Assembly: GCF_015767675.1 (NCBI RefSeq)
Contig: NZ_CP065217.1
Location: 2,232,001 to 2,296,000 of the forward strand
Length of the DNA: 64,000 nucleotides
Direction of reading: 5' to 3'
Source: Vibrio navarrensis
Lineage (GTDB): Bacteria; Pseudomonadota; Gammaproteobacteria; Enterobacterales; Vibrionaceae
Shown: piece by piece, positions 8,678 through 21,420 of the stretch
How the letters are laid out: every line of letters begins with the position of its first letter
Numbering within the stretch: the stretch's first letter is position 1
Position numbers and translations under genes: made by a program
The notes under the pieces: model-generated
Seen by the model: only the letters and a program-made list of their open reading frames with translations
Databases searched by the model: none
Told to the model about the DNA's origin: nothing

Positions 8678-9406
8678 ATGACGACACTATTTATTTCAGA
8701 CCTGCACCTTAGCCCCGCACGCAGCGACATTACCGAGTGTTTTGTCCGTTTTATGCGTGATGAAGCGCCTCACGCGGATGCCCTTTATGTCTTGGGCGAT
8801 CTGTTTGAATTTTGGATTGGCGATGATGACCAAACGCCGTTTGCCAATCAAATTCGCATGGAGTTCAAAAGGTTAACCGACAGCGGCGTTGCGGTTTATT
8901 TCGTGCAAGGGAACCGTGACTTTCTGTTGGGTAAGCGCTTTTGCAAACAAACGGGCATAACGCTGCTGGCAGACGTCACTACCATAGAGCTATATGGACG
9001 AAAGGCGGTAATTTTACACGGCGATACTCTTTGCACCGATGATGTCAGCTATCAAAAGTTTCGCCATACCGTGCATCAGCCTTGGTTGCAATGGCTGTTT
9101 AAACGCATTCCTTGGATGATCAAAAAGCGTATTGTTGCCAACGTCCAGTCCGGTGTTCGCGACGACAAGAGCCATAAGTCACTTGAAATTATGGACGTCA
9201 ATCAGGGAGAAGTCGAAAAGGTGATGGCGCAATATCAGGTGACACTGATGATTCATGGCCATACCCACAGACCTAACGTCCATCACTTCGAAAATGCGCA
9301 AGGTCAGATGACACGTATTGTGCTTGGCGACTGGTATCAACAAGGCTCGGTTTTACGTGTCACAGCAGAACAGTTTGATCTGCAAACTCGGCCATTCACC
9401 CCTTGA
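8678..9406 (+). CDS. lpxH: UDP-2,3-diacylglucosamine diphosphatase
   Basis: 242 aa. LpxH hydrolyses UDP-2,3-diacylglucosamine to lipid X and UMP in lipid A synthesis, at the inner face of the membrane. It carries the metallophosphatase ligands: DLHLSP (residues 8-13), [12 protein letters not shown] (around 40), GNRDF (around 79), HGDTLC (around 115) and HGHTHRP (around 196). The start was chosen because family members begin [11 protein letters not shown]; an ATG inside the hairpin loop at 8660 is in frame but unlikely. The start lies eight bases beyond the ppiB hairpin, leaving no free Shine-Dalgarno sequence. Confidence 0.95.
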   Translation: MTTLFISDLHLSPARSDITECFVRFMRDEAPHADALYVLGDLFEFWIGDDDQTPFANQIRMEFKRLTDSGVAVYFVQGNRDFLLGKRFCKQTGITLLADVTTIELYGRKAVILHGDTLCTDDVSYQKFRHTVHQPWLQWLFKRIPWMIKKRIVANVQSGVRDDKSHKSLEIMDVNQGEVEKVMAQYQVTLMIHGHTHRPNVHHFENAQGQMTRIVLGDWYQQGSVLRVTAEQFDLQTRPFTP

Positions 9407-9528
9407 GCAACAACAAAAAGTAAAGAGATGACCGGGTTAGCAAACTGTCGTATTGAGCATAGATCTTTTGTTAAAAGTCGCTATCATCAAGACAAACTCA
9501 CATGCGTTGATCAGATTAAGTAAACCAC

Positions 9529-10743
9529 TTGAAGTATTCATACGTTGCACGACAGCCCATTCTAAACCGGAATAAAAAGACGATTGGCTATGAGCTCCTA
9601 TTCAGGGATGGACCGAAAAATACCTTTCCTGAAGTTGAGCCGGAGTTAGCAACCAGCCGTCTGCTGTCCGACCATTTTTTGTCTACCCATTACAGCACGT
9701 TGGGCGACAAACTAGGTTTTGTTAATTTTCCCTATCAAAGCCTGCTCAATCTCGTCCCTACCCTATTCCCCAAAGAAAGCTTAGTGGTAGAGATTTTAGA
9801 AGATTGCCCACCGACGGATGAACTGCTTGAGGCGGTTAAAACGCTGCACCGTGCAGGCTATCGCATCGCTTTGGATGACTTTGTGCCGAACCGTGCTTGG
9901 AAACGCTTTCTGCCTTTTATCCACATTATTAAATTTGATATCCGTATCGTCCCGATTGAGAAAGCGGCAGTCTATATTGGCTCACTCGCCCGCCTTAATA
10001 TTGAATTCTTGGCAGAGAAAGTCGAAACCTATCAAGAGTATGAAGAAGCGATCGAGGCAGGCTTTCATTATTTTCAAGGCTACTTTTTTAGTAAGCCAGA
10101 AATGATTCAGAAAAAGAAGCTCAACCCTTCATTTCTCACCGTAGTGCAACTCTGTAAAGAGATCGCCGACGAGCCAATAGATTTTAATGAAGTGGAACGG
10201 CTGTTTTCTATTGATGTGACGCTCTCTTACAAGCTGATGACTTATGTCAACTCAGGTTATACCTTGGCGGCGAAAATTAAGTCGTTTCGTCAAGCGCTGA
10301 TTTACCTTGGGGAAGATAGATTACGACGTTTTATCTCTTTGGTTGCGGTGGCATCGGTACAAGAGGATAAGCCGGATTCGCTCTACGCGCTCGCTGTGCA
10401 ACGCGCTCGCGCTTGCGAGTTATTGCTTGGGTACACCAAAGCGCAGTACGACCCGGGGCAAGCATTTCTGACTGGTCTATTTTCACTTTTAGACTCCCTG
10501 CTTGACCAACCGCTCAACGATATCCTTAACGACATTCCGGTCGACGAAGAAGTCAAAACTGCCCTTATCGAACGAGAAGGATTGCTTGGCTATCTACTCT
10601 CGATGATCATCGCTTACGAACAAGCGGACTGGGAACTGGCCAGCAGATATCAACAACAGCTCGATATCAGTGAAAATCAGTTGTGTAAAGCCTACAGCCA
10701 AGCGACCAGTTGGACACAAGAACTGCTTTCGCAAACATCGTAA
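9529..10743 (+). CDS. EAL-HDOD signalling protein (YuxH/CdgJ-like)
   Basis: 404 aa starting at TTG; an in-frame stop lies 12 bases upstream and no ATG is near, and MKYSYVARQPI is the typical beginning. Residues 1-200 form an EAL-type domain: ELLFRD replaces EALLR, and VNFP, VVEILED, ALDDF, IKFD, EKVE and FQGYFFSKP supply counterparts of the metal and substrate ligands, but the DDFGTG loop 6 is replaced by DDFVPN. Residues 200-400 form an HDOD domain. Such proteins regulate motility, pili or biofilm in Vibrio; whether this one hydrolyses cyclic-di-GMP is uncertain. Confidence 0.88.
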   Translation: MKYSYVARQPILNRNKKTIGYELLFRDGPKNTFPEVEPELATSRLLSDHFLSTHYSTLGDKLGFVNFPYQSLLNLVPTLFPKESLVVEILEDCPPTDELLEAVKTLHRAGYRIALDDFVPNRAWKRFLPFIHIIKFDIRIVPIEKAAVYIGSLARLNIEFLAEKVETYQEYEEAIEAGFHYFQGYFFSKPEMIQKKKLNPSFLTVVQLCKEIADEPIDFNEVERLFSIDVTLSYKLMTYVNSGYTLAAKIKSFRQALIYLGEDRLRRFISLVAVASVQEDKPDSLYALAVQRARACELLLGYTKAQYDPGQAFLTGLFSLLDSLLDQPLNDILNDIPVDEEVKTALIEREGLLGYLLSMIIAYEQADWELASRYQQQLDISENQLCKAYSQATSWTQELLSQTS

Positions 10744-10808
10744 TCGAGTATACTGCCACCAGCCCTCCTAGCGAGGGCTTTGTGTTTCTATTTTAGCTGG
10801 ATACCGTT

Positions 10809-11309
10809 ATGTCTTTATGCCCTTGTGGTTCTCAACTCACCTATCAACACTGCTGTGAAAAAGCGCACCGTAATCATAGTAATGCGACAACGCCGGAACA
10901 GTTGATGCGCTCGCGCTACACTGCTCATGTGTTGGGTTTGGTCGATTACGTTGTGAAGACCTACCACCCAAGCTGTCATGCCGAAGAACAGCGCGAAGGC
11001 ATCGCTGAATCCATTGAGAATGATTGGTGCAAGCTTGAAGTGGTCAAAGCAGAAGCGGGAAGCAACAAGAACGAAGGTTTTGTCGAGTTCAAAGCTTACT
11101 TTAAGGAAGACGGCAAGCAATATTGCTTAAGCGAACGCTCACGTTTCGTTAAAGAAGAGGGGCTTTGGTACTACATTGATGGCACGTTTCCAGACGAAGA
11201 AGCCGAGCCAGATCCGCGTCTTAGTCAATCCATTAGCAGCTTGAAAGTCGGGCGCAATGATCCCTGTATTTGTGGCAGTGGCAAAAAGTTTAAGAAGTGT
11301 TGTGGGTGA
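10809..11309 (+). CDS. ychJ: YchJ-family protein with two SEC-C metal-binding motifs
   Basis: 166 aa. An N-terminal CPCGS...CC motif (residues 4-16) and a C-terminal [17 protein letters not shown] motif (last 17 residues) are the paired zinc-binding SEC-C signatures of the UPF0225/YchJ family. The middle, containing [20 protein letters not shown] and a SERSRFV segment, fits the family's NTF2-like fold. Function unknown; the same C-terminal motif in SecA binds zinc and SecB/ribosomes. It is followed directly by the heptamer array and no obvious terminator. Confidence 0.92.
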   Translation: MSLCPCGSQLTYQHCCEKAHRNHSNATTPEQLMRSRYTAHVLGLVDYVVKTYHPSCHAEEQREGIAESIENDWCKLEVVKAEAGSNKNEGFVEFKAYFKEDGKQYCLSERSRFVKEEGLWYYIDGTFPDEEAEPDPRLSQSISSLKVGRNDPCICGSGKKFKKCCG

Positions 11310-11312
11310 GAG

Positions 11313-11391
11313 TAGGTTCTAGGTTCTAGGTTCTAGGTTCTAGGTTCTAGGTTCTAGGTTCTAGGTTCTAGGTTCTAGGTTCTAGGTTCTA
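11313..11391. repeat. Heptanucleotide tandem repeat (TAGGTTC), about 11.3 copies
   Basis: Eleven perfect tandem copies of TAGGTTC run from 11313 to 11389, plus two further bases of the unit. There is not one substitution, which suggests recent slippage. It begins just after the ychJ stop codon and is noncoding. Related words (CTAGGATCC, GGACCTAT, CTAGGACCTC) recur near 11520-11555. Confidence 0.97.
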
Positions 11392-11493
11392 AAGCCCGAG
11401 TGTACCAACTCTCGCTAGGTTGTTGAAATGAGGCGTTCCCGTATTCAGCACACTAAGTATTTGATATCCGACAGCAATCACTAACTTCAATGA

Positions 11494-11517
11494 AGTGCGC
11501 AAGAGCCCCTGCGCACT
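11494..11517. terminator. Probable terminator hairpin downstream of the his operon
   Basis: AGTGCGCA at 11494-11501 pairs with TGCGCACT at 11510-11517 over an eight-base loop. It lies 45 bases past the last his gene on the minus strand. No strong T-run follows, so Rho-independent function is uncertain. Confidence 0.45.
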
Positions 11518-11562
11518 CTATCTAGGATCCGAGGACCTATGGACTAGGACCTCGTCTCTCCC

Positions 11563-12194
11563 TTACTTGTGGCGCTCTTTGAGCTTGTTGATCACATCAC
11601 TCAGCGACAGGCCTTGATCTTGCAAAAGCACCAACAGGTGATAAATCAAGTCGGCGGATTCACACACTAACTCCGCCTTATCGCCCGACGTCGCCGCAAG
11701 CGCGACTTCAACGCCCTCTTCGCCCACTTTCTGCGAAATACGTTTGGTACCGCGAGCGTATAAACTGGCGGTATAGGAAGAGTCAGGATCGGCACTCTTG
11801 CGGGCAGCCAGTAGCTGCTCAAGTTGATGAAGCCACACCATTTGTGACTCCGCTTGCGCATCGCCATCCCAACACGTTGTCGTGCCAGTGTGACACGTCG
11901 GCCCAATCGGGTTCACTTTGACCAGCAAGGTATCACTGTCACAATCCAACGCGATGTTCACCAACTGCAAAACGTTACCTGAGGTTTCCCCTTTGGTCCA
12001 AAGGCGCTCTTTAGTGCGAGAGAAAAACGTCACTTGCCCTGTTTCACCCGTTTTTGCCAATGCTTCTTGATTCATGTAACCCATCATCAGCACTTGGCTC
12101 GATTGAAAATCTTGTACGATGGCTGGCACCAAACCGTCGACTTTCTGCCAATCAATCCGTCCCTGCAGGGCGTTCACGTCTGCTGTACTAAAAC

Positions 12195-12198
<4 letters not shown>
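11563..12198 (-). CDS. hisI: Histidine biosynthesis bifunctional protein HisIE
   Basis: 211 aa. Two fused activities: an N-terminal phosphoribosyl-AMP cyclohydrolase (about residues 1-115; zinc and substrate ligands in DCDSDTLL and [11 protein letters not shown]) and a C-terminal phosphoribosyl-ATP pyrophosphatase ([21 protein letters not shown] with the Glu-rich metal site, around 145-175). These are steps 2 and 3 of the pathway. It is the last gene of the operon and its ATG overlaps the hisF stop by four bases, implying coupled translation. Confidence 0.96.
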
Positions 12199-13699
<1,501 letters not shown>

Positions 13700-14314
13700 T
13701 TATAATTCTAAGAAGTTTTGTATCAGCTTCGCGCCCGCTTTTGAAGAACGCTCTGGGTGGAACTGCACGCCGTAGTAGTTACCACTTTGCACTGCGGCGG
13801 TGAACGGGTTACCGTACTCACATTCGGCAATGGTGTAGCTACCGACTGGCATCGCAAAGCTGTGGACAAAGTAAAAATACTCCCCTTCCTCGATGCCTTT
13901 AAACAGAGGATGCCCATTTTTCGCCGACACGGTATTCCATCCCATATGTGGTAGCGGCAAATTGCCCGTTTCAAGCAGCTTCACTTCGCCATCACAAAGG
14001 CCAAGGCACTCAACCAGTTCGTCCGCTTTTTGGCCTTTTTCTTGAGAAACCTTACCCAAGAGTTGCATGCCCAAGCAGATACCGAGCAGCGGTTTTTCTA
14101 CCTTCTTAACAAGATCAATCAGATCGCGCTCTGCGAGGTTTTTCATCGCTTCACTCGCGGTGCCTACGCCCGGAAGGAACAGCTTGTCGGCAGAGAGAAC
14201 CACTTGCGGCTCTCTGGAAATCACCACATCGTAGCCGAGACGTTCAATGGCAAATTTTACCGAAGAGACGTTAGCACAGCCTGTATCAATAATAACCACT
14301 TTCTGTTGTGTCAC
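13700..14314 (-). CDS. hisH: Imidazole glycerol phosphate synthase, glutaminase subunit
   Basis: 204 aa from a GTG preceded by AAGGAGAG; a longer in-frame extension reaching into hisB has no support. It is a class I glutamine amidotransferase supplying ammonia to HisF. The nucleophile Cys lies in [12 protein letters not shown], and the His-Glu of the triad in [11 protein letters not shown] near residue 185. The N-terminus [15 protein letters not shown] is typical of the family. It sits between hisB and hisA. Confidence 0.96.
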   Translation of the reverse strand: MTQQKVVIIDTGCANVSSVKFAIERLGYDVVISREPQVVLSADKLFLPGVGTASEAMKNLAERDLIDLVKKVEKPLLGICLGMQLLGKVSQEKGQKADELVECLGLCDGEVKLLETGNLPLPHMGWNTVSAKNGHPLFKGIEEGEYFYFVHSFAMPVGSYTIAECEYGNPFTAAVQSGNYYGVQFHPERSSKAGAKLIQNFLEL

Positions 14315-14327
14315 GGTTTTCTCTCCT

Positions 14328-15401
14328 TTAAAGCACGCCTTTGCTGCTTGGCAACTCGGTTCCTTCCACTTTAATCGCTTGGCGCAAAGTGCGACCAAAC
14401 GCTTTAAATAAGCTTTCTATGATGTGGTGATCGTTGTCACCCGAGGAAGAAAGATGCAGTGTGCATGCTAAGGTATCAGTGAGCGAACGGAAGAAATGCA
14501 CCACCATCTCGGTGGAGAGATCACCGACCTGCTCGCGGCCAAATTTCGCGTCAAATTTCAGGTATGGTCGACCAGAGAGATCCAAAGCGCACTGCGCCAA
14601 ACATTCGTCCATTGGCAAGCTGAAACCAAAACGGCCAATACCACGCTTATCACCCAGCGCTTCTTTCAATGCCTGACCAAGCGCCAGTGCGGTATCTTCG
14701 ATGGTGTGATGATCATCGATATGCAGATCGCCTTGCACTTGACACACCATTTTAAATCCGCCGTGTGTGGCGATTTGATCGAGCATATGATCGAAGAAAC
14801 CAAGACCAGTAGAGATCTCATTACCGCCTTGCTCATCAAGATTAACCGCCACTTTGATGTCGGTTTCTTTGGTGGTGCGAACTACCTCAGCAACGCGCGC
14901 TTTCAAGGTGAGATCTTTCAGGATCTGTTTCCAGCCCATATTTTCTGGGTGGTATTGAATACCGCGAATAGCCATATTTTCTGCAAGTTGGAGATCCGTT
15001 TGACGATCGCCAATCACGTAAGAATTCTGGAAATCCACTTTCCCGGCCTGTAAGTACTCTTTGACTAAGCCAAGCTTAGGTTTGCGACACGAACAGTTCT
15101 CACGCTCAAAATGGGGGCAGATCAATACATCATCGAACTTTACGCCTTGAGATTCGAAAATCTCCATCATCATATTGTGTGGTGCGTCGAAATCTTCCTG
15201 CGGATAGCTGTCGGTCCCCAAACCATCTTGGTTGGTCACCATCACCAAGCGGTAGCCTGCCGTTTGCAGCGATAACAGACTTGGAATAACAAATGGCTCT
15301 AGTTTCAGCTTATCTAAACGGTCTACCTGAAAATCCACCGGTGGCTCGACAATCAAGGTGCCATCTCGGTCGATGAAAAGAATTTTTTGTTGCTTGCTCA
15401 C
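14328..15401 (-). CDS. hisB: Bifunctional histidinol-phosphatase / IGP dehydratase
   Basis: 357 aa. N-terminal HAD-type histidinol-phosphate phosphatase with the DxDxT motif FIDRDGTL and zinc ligands in [14 protein letters not shown] (about 92-106); C-terminal imidazole glycerol phosphate dehydratase with [26 protein letters not shown] and a second HH motif (DNDHHIIES). Fusion is typical of enteric and Vibrio bacteria. Of two neighbouring GTG codons (15407 and 15401), the second has AAGGAA at proper spacing and gives the usual length. Confidence 0.95.
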   Translation of the reverse strand: MSKQQKILFIDRDGTLIVEPPVDFQVDRLDKLKLEPFVIPSLLSLQTAGYRLVMVTNQDGLGTDSYPQEDFDAPHNMMMEIFESQGVKFDDVLICPHFERENCSCRKPKLGLVKEYLQAGKVDFQNSYVIGDRQTDLQLAENMAIRGIQYHPENMGWKQILKDLTLKARVAEVVRTTKETDIKVAVNLDEQGGNEISTGLGFFDHMLDQIATHGGFKMVCQVQGDLHIDDHHTIEDTALALGQALKEALGDKRGIGRFGFSLPMDECLAQCALDLSGRPYLKFDAKFGREQVGDLSTEMVVHFFRSLTDTLACTLHLSSSGDNDHHIIESLFKAFGRTLRQAIKVEGTELPSSKGVL

Positions 15402-15461
15402 GCTCACTTCCTTATTTTTTTTACCCTAAGTCCATGCTGGCTCAGGGCGATGCATTCTGCT

Positions 15462-17808
<2,347 letters not shown>

Positions 17809-17813
17809 GCTGC

Positions 17814-18710
17814 TTACTCCATCATTTTCTCAATTGGCAGTACTAGGATAGAACTCGCACCGAGTTCTTTCAGCTGTTCCATGGTTTCCCAGAAAAGGTT
17901 TTCTGAACTCACCAGATGTACCGCCACTCTTTGTTTTTCCGCGGACAGCGGCAGTACCGTTGGATCTTCCGCACCAGGAAGAAGTGCTTTTACTTGTTCT
18001 AGCTTATCCACAGGTGCGTGCAACATGATGTATTTAGACTCTTTTGCTTGCTGAACCCCCTGCATACGAGTCAGCAGTTTTTCAATCAGATTTTGTTTGT
18101 CCGCATCAAATTGCCCAGCACGTTGGATCAGCGTCGCTTTGGATTGGAAGATGACTTCAACCTCTTTCAAACCGTTCGCCTCTAAGGTGGCTCCAGTGGA
18201 GACCAAATCGGCAATCGCATCCGCCAGACCTGCGCGCGGAGCTACTTCTACCGAGCCGGTCAGCATACAGGTTGAAAATGGCACGCCTTGCTCATCCATG
18301 TAAGCTTTGAGTAGCTGCGGATAGGTGGTCGCAATACGTTTGCCTGCTAAATCTTTGGGGCCGTTGTACACCGCGTCTTTATCCAAGGCAATCGATAGAC
18401 GACAACCGCCAAAATCTAAACGTCTTAGTGTTTCGAACTCACACGCGGTCCCGGTCGCTTTGCGCTCCAAACGCACCTCTTCCAAGACGTTTTCACCGAT
18501 GAAACCGAGATCCACCACACCATCCATGATTAAACCTGGGATGTCGTCATCACGAACTAAGAGTAAGTCGATAGGCATATTTTCAGAGTGAACCACGAGG
18601 CGCTCACCCATGATGTTGAACTTAACACCGCATTTTTTCAGCAGCAGTTGGCACTCTTGGCTCAAACGGCCTTTTTTCTGAATGGCGATTCTTAAACGTT
18701 GTGTTGGCAT
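17814..18710 (-). CDS. hisG: ATP phosphoribosyltransferase (long form)
   Basis: 298 aa from the ATG giving [17 protein letters not shown]; a frame extension upstream is unsupported. It is the first enzyme of histidine synthesis, joining ATP and PRPP. The long form with a C-terminal regulatory ACT-like domain (about residues 225-298) is the hexameric, histidine-inhibited type. The PRPP-binding region is [14 protein letters not shown] (around 170). It is the first structural gene after the leader and attenuator. Confidence 0.97.
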   Translation of the reverse strand: MPTQRLRIAIQKKGRLSQECQLLLKKCGVKFNIMGERLVVHSENMPIDLLLVRDDDIPGLIMDGVVDLGFIGENVLEEVRLERKATGTACEFETLRRLDFGGCRLSIALDKDAVYNGPKDLAGKRIATTYPQLLKAYMDEQGVPFSTCMLTGSVEVAPRAGLADAIADLVSTGATLEANGLKEVEVIFQSKATLIQRAGQFDADKQNLIEKLLTRMQGVQQAKESKYIMLHAPVDKLEQVKALLPGAEDPTVLPLSAEKQRVAVHLVSSENLFWETMEQLKELGASSILVLPIEKMME

Positions 18711-18760
18711 GACATAATCCCTGTGCTTCAATTTGAAATAGTTAAACCGTTGAAATTAAA

Positions 18761-18794
18761 AAACCCTCGGAAGATGTTGGTCTCCCGAGGGTTT
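18761..18794 (-). terminator. his operon attenuator terminator
   Basis: AAACCCTCGG at 18761-18770 pairs with CCGAGGGTTT at 18785-18794. On the minus strand the stem is followed by a T-run (TTTTTTAATTTC when counted with the stem end), a classic Rho-independent terminator between hisL and hisG. TCTCCCG recurs at 18781, 18835 and 18855, and GGAAGAT twice (18769-18775 and 18826-18832), giving competing pairings as expected of an attenuator. Confidence 0.9.
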
Positions 18795-18866
18795 AAAATC
18801 TGCATTCGACGATTTTCACCTCCGGAAGATTCCTGTCTCCCGGGTATGCGCTCATCTCCCGAAAGA

Positions 18867-18899
18867 CTAGGCTGGGTGATGATGGTGATGAATGTTCAT
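18867..18899 (-). CDS. hisL: his operon leader peptide
   Basis: A ten-codon frame on the minus strand reads MNIHHHHHPA and then TAG. Five consecutive His codons upstream of the terminator-forming leader identify it as the histidine attenuation leader peptide: ribosome stalling at the His codons when charged tRNA-His is scarce favours the antiterminator. E. coli has seven His codons, so this version is shorter. The stop lies about 70 bases before the terminator stem. Confidence 0.95.
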   Translation of the reverse strand: MNIHHHHHPA

Positions 18900-19020
18900 T
18901 ACAAAAATGCGCATACTTATTTGCTCTTTACGTCGTTCACTTTGTTGCTAACCACACTAACCAAGCTGTGGAAATTTTGCAATAGTTTATTTTCAAAAAT
19001 GACCAATTTGTATATGACAA

Positions 19021-19052
19021 ATAAAATGGGAGGCTAACGCCTCCCATTTTAT
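19021..19052 (-). terminator. Terminator of the lysine-transporter gene
   Basis: A perfect 14-base stem (19021-19034 with 19039-19052, arms containing AAAATGGGAGGC) around TAAC, with T-rich flanks in both directions. It ends the NhaC-family gene on the minus strand before the his promoter region. Confidence 0.92.
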
Positions 19053-19070
19053 TTTCTATAAATCATTGAG

Positions 19071-20672
19071 TTAAGCTTTCTGCAAGGTCACTCTTTTGGA
19101 TTTAGACATCCAAGAAAACACCGCGCACACCACGATGAAAGCGGCACTCGCAGCGGCCAGAGAGAGCGTTACTGACGCCGTCATGCCAAGCGCTACAAAG
19201 CCGATACACGAGACAAGTGCAACAGCAAGTGCATAAGGTAACTGAGTCGCGACATGGTCAATGTGATTACAACGCGCACCGGTCGATGACAAAATCGTGG
19301 TATCTGAAATCGGCGAGCAGTGATCACCAAAGACCGAACCAGCCAATACTGCACTCAACATCGGCAGCATCAACGCGATGTCCGTCGCCCCCGCCATATC
19401 ACCAGCGATTGGCAGCATGATGCCAAACGTGCCCCAAGAGGTGCCGGTTGAAAACGCCATCAAACCGGAAAGCAGGAAGAGAATCACAGGTAACCAATGG
19501 GAATCAATATTGCCTTGCGCCATCGTCGACAAGTACGAGCCTGTTTTCATGTCGCCAATCACCGAGCCGATAGTCCAGGCAAACACGAGAATCAAAATCG
19601 CGCCAAACATTGATTTTGCGCCAATCCACAAGGTGCGAGCAATTTCGACCAATGCAAGGCCCTGTTTTAGCACGGTGAACAGCGCTACTGCTAGGCCGAC
19701 TAAGCCTCCGTAAATCAGCGAAGTGCCAACATTCGTGTTTTCAAATGCCCCCAAAAGATTAAACGCTTTACCATCTGCGGCCAGCGCTTGTGCGCCGGTA
19801 TAAAGCATCGAAGCGACGGTGGCAATAATCAGAGCAACGATGGGTAAGACAAGATCGGACACTTTTCCTTTTTCGCTTTCACGTATATCCAGCTCTTCGT
19901 CAATTTCATGTGCTTCTTTAAGATCGGTTTCCGCGTCATTGTCGAATCCATGGCCTTGCGAAGCGGCAATTTCATGCTCACGCATCTTACCAATATCAAG
20001 GCCAAACCAAGCGACAGCAAACACCATCAGCAAGGCAAAGATCGCGTAGAAGTTCATTGGAACCAAACGCAGGTATGCCCCTAACGCTGAATATTCAGTG
20101 ATTCCATGTGAAACCAGAATGCCACCGATGATGGTCATAATGTACGCACCCCAGCTTGACGCTGGCATCACGACACACATTGGCGCTGCGGTGGAGTCAA
20201 GAATGTAAGCCAGTTTGGCGCGAGAAACGTAGAATCGATCGGTGACTGGGCGAGAAATTGCGCCCACAGCCAAGCTGTTAAAGTAGTCATCAACGAAAAT
20301 AAAAACGCCTAAAAATGCGGCAAGAAGTTTAGAACCGCGCTTACTTTTTACTCGCGATTGTGCCCATTCGGCAAACGCACGAGTACCCCCGGAAAGAGTG
20401 AGTAACGCTGTGGTCATACCGAGTAGCAAAAGGAAACCCACAATACTCATATTCCAAGTATTGAGGCCGCCATCTTCAACGAAAACGGCCGATACTTTTT
20501 CACCAACATAAGTCGCCGCGTTGATTACAGAGTAACTGTTGAGCAAAATCGCTCCGAGAATAATACCGACGCCCAGAGAAACCAGAACCTTGCGGGTTAA
20601 TATCGCCAAGGTAAGAGCCACTATTGGCGGTAGTAAAGAAATAGGAGATGTAGAAAAATCTATTAAATTCAT
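19071..20672 (-). CDS. NhaC-family transporter, probable lysine transporter (LysW-like)
   Basis: 533 aa from the ATG giving MNLIDFSTSPISLLPPIVALTLAI; an upstream in-frame TTG at 20717 is less likely. Roughly eleven to twelve hydrophobic segments are seen, with a hydrophilic acidic loop around residues 230-270. Sequence type is the Na+/H+ antiporter NhaC superfamily, and it would be annotated so. However, a lysine riboswitch lies directly upstream on the same strand. Comparative genomics has assigned riboswitch-controlled NhaC-like proteins (named LysW) as lysine transporters, so lysine uptake is the better inference here. Confidence 0.85.
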   Translation of the reverse strand: MNLIDFSTSPISLLPPIVALTLAILTRKVLVSLGVGIILGAILLNSYSVINAATYVGEKVSAVFVEDGGLNTWNMSIVGFLLLLGMTTALLTLSGGTRAFAEWAQSRVKSKRGSKLLAAFLGVFIFVDDYFNSLAVGAISRPVTDRFYVSRAKLAYILDSTAAPMCVVMPASSWGAYIMTIIGGILVSHGITEYSALGAYLRLVPMNFYAIFALLMVFAVAWFGLDIGKMREHEIAASQGHGFDNDAETDLKEAHEIDEELDIRESEKGKVSDLVLPIVALIIATVASMLYTGAQALAADGKAFNLLGAFENTNVGTSLIYGGLVGLAVALFTVLKQGLALVEIARTLWIGAKSMFGAILILVFAWTIGSVIGDMKTGSYLSTMAQGNIDSHWLPVILFLLSGLMAFSTGTSWGTFGIMLPIAGDMAGATDIALMLPMLSAVLAGSVFGDHCSPISDTTILSSTGARCNHIDHVATQLPYALAVALVSCIGFVALGMTASVTLSLAAASAAFIVVCAVFSWMSKSKRVTLQKA

Positions 20673-20785
20673 GATCTTCAAAAACCAGTTTTTGGTTAGA
20701 GATCTACTGCAGAACAAACCGTCAGAAAAATTTCCGATGTTTTTGTTGAACTAAGCGACAGGGAAGTGAACACTTCACCCAACCC

Positions 20786-20966
20786 TACAGTAGCGCTCCA
20801 TAGTTTATACATAAAAGACTATGGCAGTGTTGTTCCTATTCGAATACAACACCAGCAAGCCGCTTTGATATGCAACTTACTTCGGCAACTTACACCTTTC
20901 ACTATTATTCATTGGCATCACCCCAATAATAGTTACTCTTTGTCGTTGCGCCTCTACGGCGATAAC
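20786..20966 (-). ncRNA. Lysine riboswitch (L box)
   Basis: Read on the minus strand the region follows the lysine riboswitch core in order: GTAGAGGCGC, AAAGAGTAACT, GTGAAAGGTG, GCCGAAGT, GCTGGTGTTGT, ACAACACTGCCATAGT and ACTATGGAGCGCTACTG. The closing helix P1 is formed by GTAG near the start and CTAC at the end. These are the conserved junction and loop elements of the family, as in the E. coli lysC leader. Downstream, a palindromic hairpin (20761-20780) and a weak AACCA/TGGTT hairpin with a T-run just before the ATG may be the expression platform. Confidence 0.95.
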
Positions 20967-21019
20967 TTATTTTTAACCATTTATTGTTTATAAAAACAAC
21001 AAAGCAACTAAGTTATCGC
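20959..21019. repeat. 11-base inverted repeat flanking the riboswitch promoter
   Basis: GCGATAACTTA at 20959-20969 and TAAGTTATCGC at 21009-21019 are perfect inverted copies 39 bases apart. The stretch between is very A+T rich and includes TTGTTTATAAAAACAA, itself nearly palindromic. The pair brackets the place where the riboswitch transcript should begin, so it could be an operator or a long leader hairpin. Confidence 0.7.
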
Positions 21020-21420
21020 ATCAGGTAGGCGTCATTGTACTCATCCTCATAGGCTTTGCAATACATCTGTCTAAAAACATCACCTAATAAAACAAGGGAA
21101 AATGCCCACGATATGTATCCAGTTGCGTCACGATGTTTAAATTGAGGTGGAATTTTTATCACGCTCAACTATGAATCGTAGATGTGAATTACACTTAATG
21201 CATAACATTTGTCACAGAAATTCGCACGATTAGCAAGTGCCTATAGCAAAGCTGTGGGATATAAAGTTAGTAACGATTAAACAATAAAAAAAACACTATA
21301 AATATTGCTTATATCGTATTTAGCGTTAATATTAGCAACGTAAAGAATTTATTCTTATTCGTTTTATCTGAACCTCGATATTATTATTGCGATGTCGACT
21401 TACTTAACATAGGAAAGGTT
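21020..21420. other. AT-rich upstream region of hns
   Basis: About 400 bases without a supported gene between the riboswitch promoter and hns. It is strongly A+T rich with phased A- and T-tracts (for example around 21275-21380), as expected of an H-NS-autoregulated promoter. AGGAAAGG stands directly before the hns ATG. No individual promoter could be fixed. Confidence 0.45.

Noticed and set aside
11313-11391. Possible CRISPR array
   Set aside because: The unit is only seven bases, without unique spacers; it is a simple tandem repeat.
14315-14398. N-terminal extension of HisH into hisB
   Set aside because: The extension has no ribosome-binding site; GTG at 14314 has AAGGAGAG and gives the family's length.
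20766-20993. 75-codon plus-strand frame beginning GTG
   Set aside because: It is antisense to the lysine riboswitch, whose conserved sequence explains the open frame, and its GGGAA is directly against the start.
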